A DNA stretch of 64,000 nt from Pelomonas baiyunensis. GTDB lineage: Bacteria; Pseudomonadota; Gammaproteobacteria; Burkholderiales; Burkholderiaceae_C. Positions 60,218-64,000 of the stretch are shown piece after piece. The stretch spans positions 310,001-374,000 of the forward strand of contig NZ_JBIGIB010000006.1 in assembly GCF_043555935.1 (NCBI RefSeq), in the 5' to 3' direction. A model generated the notes under the pieces. The model did not search any database. It saw only the letters and a program-made list of their open reading frames with translations, and was not told the origin of the DNA. Each line of letters begins with the position of its first letter. The first letter of the stretch is position 1. The position numbers and the translations under genes were made by a program.

Positions 60218-60784
60218 TCAAATCCGCGACGGATACATGCGCGGGCAGTCGGCGGTGCCGAAGCGGTCCACGGGGATGCGGTAGCGCTGGCCCACCCGCA
60301 GTTCGCGCCAGCGCGCCGGGTCGAGGCGGCAGGTCCAGAGGTGGTCGCCACCGTCGCTGAGCTCGATTTCATAGAACGCTTCGCGCGCGCCCAGCCGCTC
60401 GCTGCCGGGCTCGCCGGGTGGCGCCAGGCGCAAGGGCGGGCTGGGCCAGGTGGGCCGGTCGTCCGGGCCGCCTTCCTGCTTCACGATCCAGCTGCGCCGC
60501 CACGCCAGCACGCTGTAGCGGCAATGCTCGCCGGGCTCGGCCCGCCGGCCGGTGGGGTCTTGAATGACACGCCGGCTGATGTCGAACGCGCCGGCGGGCA
60601 GCTCGTCACACCAGTCTGAGCCGGATTCCGCCCGCAGCCGCTCCACCACGATTTCCATGCGCCAGCTGCGGCGGGTCAGCTCGACCCGCACGCCCGCCGG
60701 GCCGAAGATCCACCAAGCCAGCGTGCCCACCGTGCCCACCACCATCGCGGCAAGCACCAGCACGCGCAGGCGGGGCCGGCGCAT
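60218..60784 (-). CDS. Hypothetical membrane-anchored protein
   Basis: 188 residues: one N-terminal helix (VLVLAAMVVGTVGTLAWWIFGPAG), then a periplasmic domain. The domain has arginine- and tryptophan-rich strands and four cysteines (WCDEL, HCRYSVLAW, TCRLDPARW, DCPRMYP). Family not recognised. It starts 7 bp after the HDOD gene on the same strand, so the two are probably co-transcribed. Its stop lies 26 bp from the convergent small membrane protein gene, within a TGAGGC/GCCTCA hairpin (60203-60220). Confidence 0.65.
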   Translation of the reverse strand: MRRPRLRVLVLAAMVVGTVGTLAWWIFGPAGVRVELTRRSWRMEIVVERLRAESGSDWCDELPAGAFDISRRVIQDPTGRRAEPGEHCRYSVLAWRRSWIVKQEGGPDDRPTWPSPPLRLAPPGEPGSERLGAREAFYEIELSDGGDHLWTCRLDPARWRELRVGQRYRIPVDRFGTADCPRMYPSRI

Positions 60785-60791
60785 CGTGTGC

Positions 60792-61682
60792 TCAGGCCGC
60801 GTCGAACTGGGTGACGATGGCTTCTTCCCAGTGCGCGAGGTCGTCCCAGCTGATGTGCAGCCAGTCCATCGCATCCTGGTGGTGGTCGGCCCAGTCGGCA
60901 TCTTCGGGCAGGCCCTCGTGCCGGCGCATGATGTGCTCGGCAATCAGGCCGGCGGCCACCAGGGTGTGCACTTCGGGGTCGATGTCGGCGTGGCCGAGCG
61001 CGGCGAAGTCGTGGTGCAGGCGGATGGCTGCCATCAGCACCGGGGGCAGGTTCCACACCCGCACCACCAGCGCGCCCACCACGGCGTGGTCGGTCTTGTG
61101 GTTGGCGTTCTCGGTCGCGATGTAGGGGCGGTCGATGCGGGCGGCGGCTTCCACCATGGTCGAGGCGTAGCCCCGCACGCTTTGCATCAACACCGGAATG
61201 CCGACGTGCAGGAACAGCCCGAAGCTGTGGGCCAGGTCGGCAGACAAACCCGGCAGCTGCTGCGCGATGCAGGCCATGGCCATGGCGCGCTTGGTGCTGC
61301 GTTCCCAGAAACGGGCCAGCTGCGGCGCGTTCACCGGGATGGCGTGCTGGGCCAGGAAGCCGGTCATCACCGCGACGCTTTCGTTCAGGCCGATGCGCGT
61401 CATGGCCTGGCCGACGGTCGTGCACGGCAGCCCCACGGGCTTGAACAGCGGCCCGTTGGCAATGCGCAGCAGCGTGGCGGCCATGGCCACGTCGCTGGAG
61501 GCGATGCGGGCCACGGCGTTGAGGTCGGGCTCGGTGCCGCTCATGGCTTCCTGCAGCTCCTTGAGCAGGGCCGGGCAGGGAGGGATCTGGATCTGTTGCA
61601 GGCCGCCGCGACGGCGGGATTGGTCCAGGTCGTCGCGGATCTGCTGGGTGCGGGGCGTGAGAGAAGGTGCCGGGTTCTGCAT
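60792..61682 (-). CDS. HDOD-domain signalling protein
   Basis: 296-residue cytoplasmic protein dominated by an HDOD domain (metal-dependent output domain): IPPCPALLKELQEAMSG, VARIASSDVAMAATLLRIANGPLF (landmark SSDVAMAATLLRIANG), and HDFAALGHAD-type histidine/aspartate segments with LFLHVGIPVL. HDOD proteins act in c-di-GMP-linked or stress signalling, with no defined enzymatic activity here. It is divergent from lapG across 65 bp, so shared regulation is possible. Confidence 0.87.
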   Translation of the reverse strand: MQNPAPSLTPRTQQIRDDLDQSRRRGGLQQIQIPPCPALLKELQEAMSGTEPDLNAVARIASSDVAMAATLLRIANGPLFKPVGLPCTTVGQAMTRIGLNESVAVMTGFLAQHAIPVNAPQLARFWERSTKRAMAMACIAQQLPGLSADLAHSFGLFLHVGIPVLMQSVRGYASTMVEAAARIDRPYIATENANHKTDHAVVGALVVRVWNLPPVLMAAIRLHHDFAALGHADIDPEVHTLVAAGLIAEHIMRRHEGLPEDADWADHHQDAMDWLHISWDDLAHWEEAIVTQFDAA

Positions 61683-61747
61683 GATCCGAAAATCTTAGGT
61701 GCGCTGGGGGCAGGTACAGTGAAACGACTTCTTGACTGCCGTCAATC

Positions 61748-62437
61748 TTGCCCACTTCCTTGCTCGCCGTCTTGCTACCGCGCCGGTGGGGTGCCCCAGG
61801 CCCCCGGTGGCTGTGGCTGTTGGCGTTGGCGTCGGTGCCCTGGCTGGCGGCAGCGGCTTACGACGCCGTCCGCGTGATGGAGGCCGCCGCGGCCCGCGGG
61901 CCCAAGGTGGTGGAACAAGCCCAGGCCCTCGTGCATTTGATCGAGCGCACCAGCGCGCAAGACGAAGCGGTGCGACTCAAGGAAGTGAACGACTTCTTCA
62001 ACCGGCGCCTGGCGTTCAAAGACGACCAGGTCGTGTGGGGTGTGCCGGACTACTGGGCGTCGCCGCTGGAAAGCCTGGAAAAGCGCGCGGGCGATTGCGA
62101 GGATTACGCCATCGCCAAGTACTTCAGCCTGGCCGCTTCGGGCGTGCCCACGGCGCGGCTGCGCATGGTGTACGTGCGGGCGCGGTTGCAGGGGCAATCA
62201 CTGGCGCACATGGTGCTGGCCTACTATGCCCAGCCCGCCGCGGAGCCGCTGATCCTGGACAACCTGCGCGCCGAGGTGCTTCCGGCCTCGCAGCGCCCGG
62301 ACCTCACGCCCGTGTTCAGTTTCAACACCGAGGGGCTGTGGCAGGGCGCGGGCACCGTGACGGCCGGAGATCCCATGGCGCGTTTGTCGGTGTGGCGCGA
62401 TCTCGTGGCCAAGGTCAAAGCAGAGGGGTTCTTGTGA
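61748..62437 (+). CDS. lapG: LapG-type periplasmic cysteine protease
   Basis: 229-residue transglutaminase-like protease (DUF920). A signal anchor (LLALASVPWLAAAAY) precedes the peptidase, with catalytic residues Cys117 in RAGDCEDYAIAKY, His154 in SLAHMVLAY and Asp171 in LILDNLR. LapG cleaves the N-terminal retention module of giant LapA-type adhesins and releases biofilm cells when LapD does not hold it. The start is TTG at 61748; an in-frame stop at 61733 leaves no other upstream option except CTG. It is followed, 13 bp later, by lapD. Confidence 0.9.
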   Translation: MPTSLLAVLLPRRWGAPGPRWLWLLALASVPWLAAAAYDAVRVMEAAAARGPKVVEQAQALVHLIERTSAQDEAVRLKEVNDFFNRRLAFKDDQVVWGVPDYWASPLESLEKRAGDCEDYAIAKYFSLAASGVPTARLRMVYVRARLQGQSLAHMVLAYYAQPAAEPLILDNLRAEVLPASQRPDLTPVFSFNTEGLWQGAGTVTAGDPMARLSVWRDLVAKVKAEGFL

Positions 62438-62450
62438 TGGAGGATGCGCC

Positions 62451-64000
62451 ATGTCGTTGATGCGGCAAGTCGCCTGGCTGGTGCTGGGGGTGGTGCTGGC
62501 GGCGCTGGTGGGGGCGGTGGGCTTGTCGGCCCTGAGCACCCAGCAGTTGATGCGCACGCAGCTGGGCCTCAAGAACGCCGACAACGCGCAGACCCTGGCG
62601 CTGGCTTTGTCTCAGCAACGGGGCGATGCGGAGCTGATCCAGCTGCTGGTGTCGGCGCAGTTCGACACCGGGGCTTACCAGTTCGTGCGTTGGCGTGCGG
62701 CCAATGGCGACGTGCGGTTCGAGCGGGTCGAGCCGCCGCGGGCCGGCCAGGCGCCGGCTTGGTTCCAGGCGCTGCTGCCCATCGACGCCGATGTGGGCGT
62801 GGCCCAGGTGTCCAGCGGTTGGAATGCGATTGGCACCGTGGAGTTGAAGAGCCACTCCAGCTACGCCCACGATGCCCTGTGGCTGAGCGTGCGCCGCCTG
62901 GTGGCCTGGCTGCTGGTGGTGGGCATGGCCGCGGCGGTGGTGGCCTGGGGCGCGCTGCGGCGCATCCGCCGCCCGCTGGATGCTGCGGTGGCGCAGGCCG
63001 AGGGCGTGCTGGCCGGCACCTACGGCCAGGTCATTGAGCCGCGCGTGCCTGAACTTCAACGCCTGACCCGCGCCATGAATGCCATGGTGCAGCGTGTGAA
63101 AGACCTGTTCGAGGCGCAGGCCGGCCAGTTGCTGGTGCTGCGCGACCAGGTGCACCGCGACCCCTTGACTGGCGTGGCCACGCGCCGGCACTTCCTGGCG
63201 GAGCTGGAAGCTGCGTTGCAGCGCGACGATGGACCGCCCGCCGCCGGCCTGGTGCTGGTGCGGCTGCGCGATGTGGCCGGGCTGAATGCACGGCTGGGCC
63301 GCGCAGGGGTGGACGATGTGCTGCTGACCGTGGTGAGTGCGCTGCAGGCGTACCCGGCCTCGGTGTCGGGCTGCCGCGTCGGGCGCCTGAACGGCGGCGA
63401 CTTTGCACTGTGGCTGCCCGCGCAGGGCGTGGCCGCAGAAACTGCCCATGCGTTGGCGGACGCCTTGCGGGCGAGCTTGCCGGCTTATGGGTCGGGCGTG
63501 CAGGTGGCGCTGGGCGCCATTGAGCTGGCGCGTGACCGGCCCAGCAGTGTCTGGCTGGGCGAGGCTGATGCCGCCTTGGCCCGCGCCGAGCACGAGGGCG
63601 AAGCCCGCGGTGGCTTCGTGGTGCAGGTGGTGGCCGACCCGGGCCTGGGGCGCGAGCAAGGCGAAGGCTTGTGGCGCGCGCAGCTGCAGGCCGCAGTGTC
63701 GGCCCGCCGCGGGCGCTTGGCCGAGTACCCGGTGAAAGACCGCGCGGGCCGTGTGCTGCATCTGGAATGCCCGCTTCAGCTGGCACTCGAAGGCGGCTAC
63801 CAGCCGGCCGCGGTGTGGCTGCCGCTGGCCGTGCGGGCGCGGCTGACGGCGCAGCTGGACCTGTTCGCCGTCAGCCTGGCGCTCGACGCCATCGAGGACG
63901 ACGGGCAGGCGCGCTGCATCAACGTGGCGCCGGCTTCGCTGGCAGATGCGGTGTTCCTGCATCAGCTGCGCGCCTTGCTGGAGCATCAACCCCAGGCCGC
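62451..64000 (+). CDS. lapD: LapD-like c-di-GMP receptor (3' end beyond window)
   Basis: At least 516 residues, open to the right edge. An N-terminal membrane helix is followed by a periplasmic LapD_MoxY domain, a second helix (VAWLLVVGMAAAVVAWG), and a HAMP linker. A GGDEF-like domain with the degenerate motif NGGDF follows, then the start of an EAL-like domain (AEYPVKDRAGRVLHLECPLQL, landmark ECPLQL in place of EAL). The degenerate sites indicate a receptor that binds but does not make c-di-GMP. ATG at 62451 has a GGAGG site 9 bp upstream. It would bind LapG in the periplasm when c-di-GMP is high. Confidence 0.9.
   Translation, partial: MSLMRQVAWLVLGVVLAALVGAVGLSALSTQQLMRTQLGLKNADNAQTLALALSQQRGDAELIQLLVSAQFDTGAYQFVRWRAANGDVRFERVEPPRAGQAPAWFQALLPIDADVGVAQVSSGWNAIGTVELKSHSSYAHDALWLSVRRLVAWLLVVGMAAAVVAWGALRRIRRPLDAAVAQAEGVLAGTYGQVIEPRVPELQRLTRAMNAMVQRVKDLFEAQAGQLLVLRDQVHRDPLTGVATRRHFLAELEAALQRDDGPPAAGLVLVRLRDVAGLNARLGRAGVDDVLLTVVSALQAYPASVSGCRVGRLNGGDFALWLPAQGVAAETAHALADALRASLPAYGSGVQVALGAIELARDRPSSVWLGEADAALARAEHEGEARGGFVVQVVADPGLGREQGEGLWRAQLQAAVSARRGRLAEYPVKDRAGRVLHLECPLQLALEGGYQPAAVWLPLAVRARLTAQLDLFAVSLALDAIEDDGQARCINVAPASLADAVFLHQLRALLEHQPQA

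Overview
The window is about 64 kb of very GC-rich chromosome, densely packed, with many genes joined by 4-bp ATGA/GTGA stop-start overlaps. Gene content points to a betaproteobacterium of the order Burkholderiales, most likely Comamonadaceae or a close neighbour such as Sphaerotilaceae. The evidence is a homodimeric-E1 pyruvate dehydrogenase with a lipoyl domain on E3, a sulfate-assimilation operon of CysI, DUF934 and an APS-reductase-type CysH, a YbiB protein next to that operon, a PEP-CTERM protein with a sigma-54 promoter, and a phasin. No rRNA genes, insertion sequences, prophage or CRISPR array were seen. The only RNA genes found are two identical tRNA-Asn copies and a TPP riboswitch.

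Region 1-12.1 kb. A leftward pectin/arabinan catabolic operon (2-keto-3-deoxygluconate kinase, PL1 pectate lyase, GH43 glycosidase running off the left edge) starts at a KdgR-like palindrome. It is followed by an M19 dipeptidase homologue, a leftward Mla-type lipid-transport operon (MlaE-, MlaF-, MlaD- and PqiC-like), and a large lipoprotein that joins two discoidin domains to a di-haem oxidoreductase.

Region 12.1-24.5 kb. A PhnA/YjdM protein and twin tRNA-Asn genes lead to a TonB-dependent receptor under a TPP riboswitch, so probably a thiamin or thiamin-precursor importer. A nine-gene leftward sulfur operon follows: TauE-type permease, cysI, DUF934, cysH, cysD, cysN, siroheme methyltransferase cobA, fdxA and a ferredoxin-NADP reductase. 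These would take sulfate to sulfide and also supply the siroheme and electrons that CysI needs. ybiB lies just upstream.

Region 24.5-44.8 kb. Two paralogous small outer-membrane barrels, an ornithine cyclodeaminase divergent from an Lrp-type regulator, a patatin lipoprotein, a LON-substrate-binding protein, a lipase-like hydrolase, a YihY membrane protein and a phasin with PhaR-like operators. A long rightward run of overlapping genes follows (histone-deacetylase-like, thioesterase, nitroreductase, Na+/H+ antiporter-like, hydroxyacid dehydrogenase, hypothetical, RmuC, MFS), then a double M16 peptidase, a YkgJ-type cysteine-cluster protein and the sigma-54-driven PEP-CTERM exoprotein.

Region 44.8-64 kb. 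DUF1697, an exported amidohydrolase, oligopeptidase A and FolD are followed by a two-component system (PAS histidine kinase plus FixJ-type regulator) divergent from aceE-aceF-lpdA. The right end has an HDOD protein and lapG-lapD, the periplasmic protease and degenerate c-di-GMP receptor that control release of a large surface adhesin. lapD runs off the right edge, and no adhesin gene is visible in the window.
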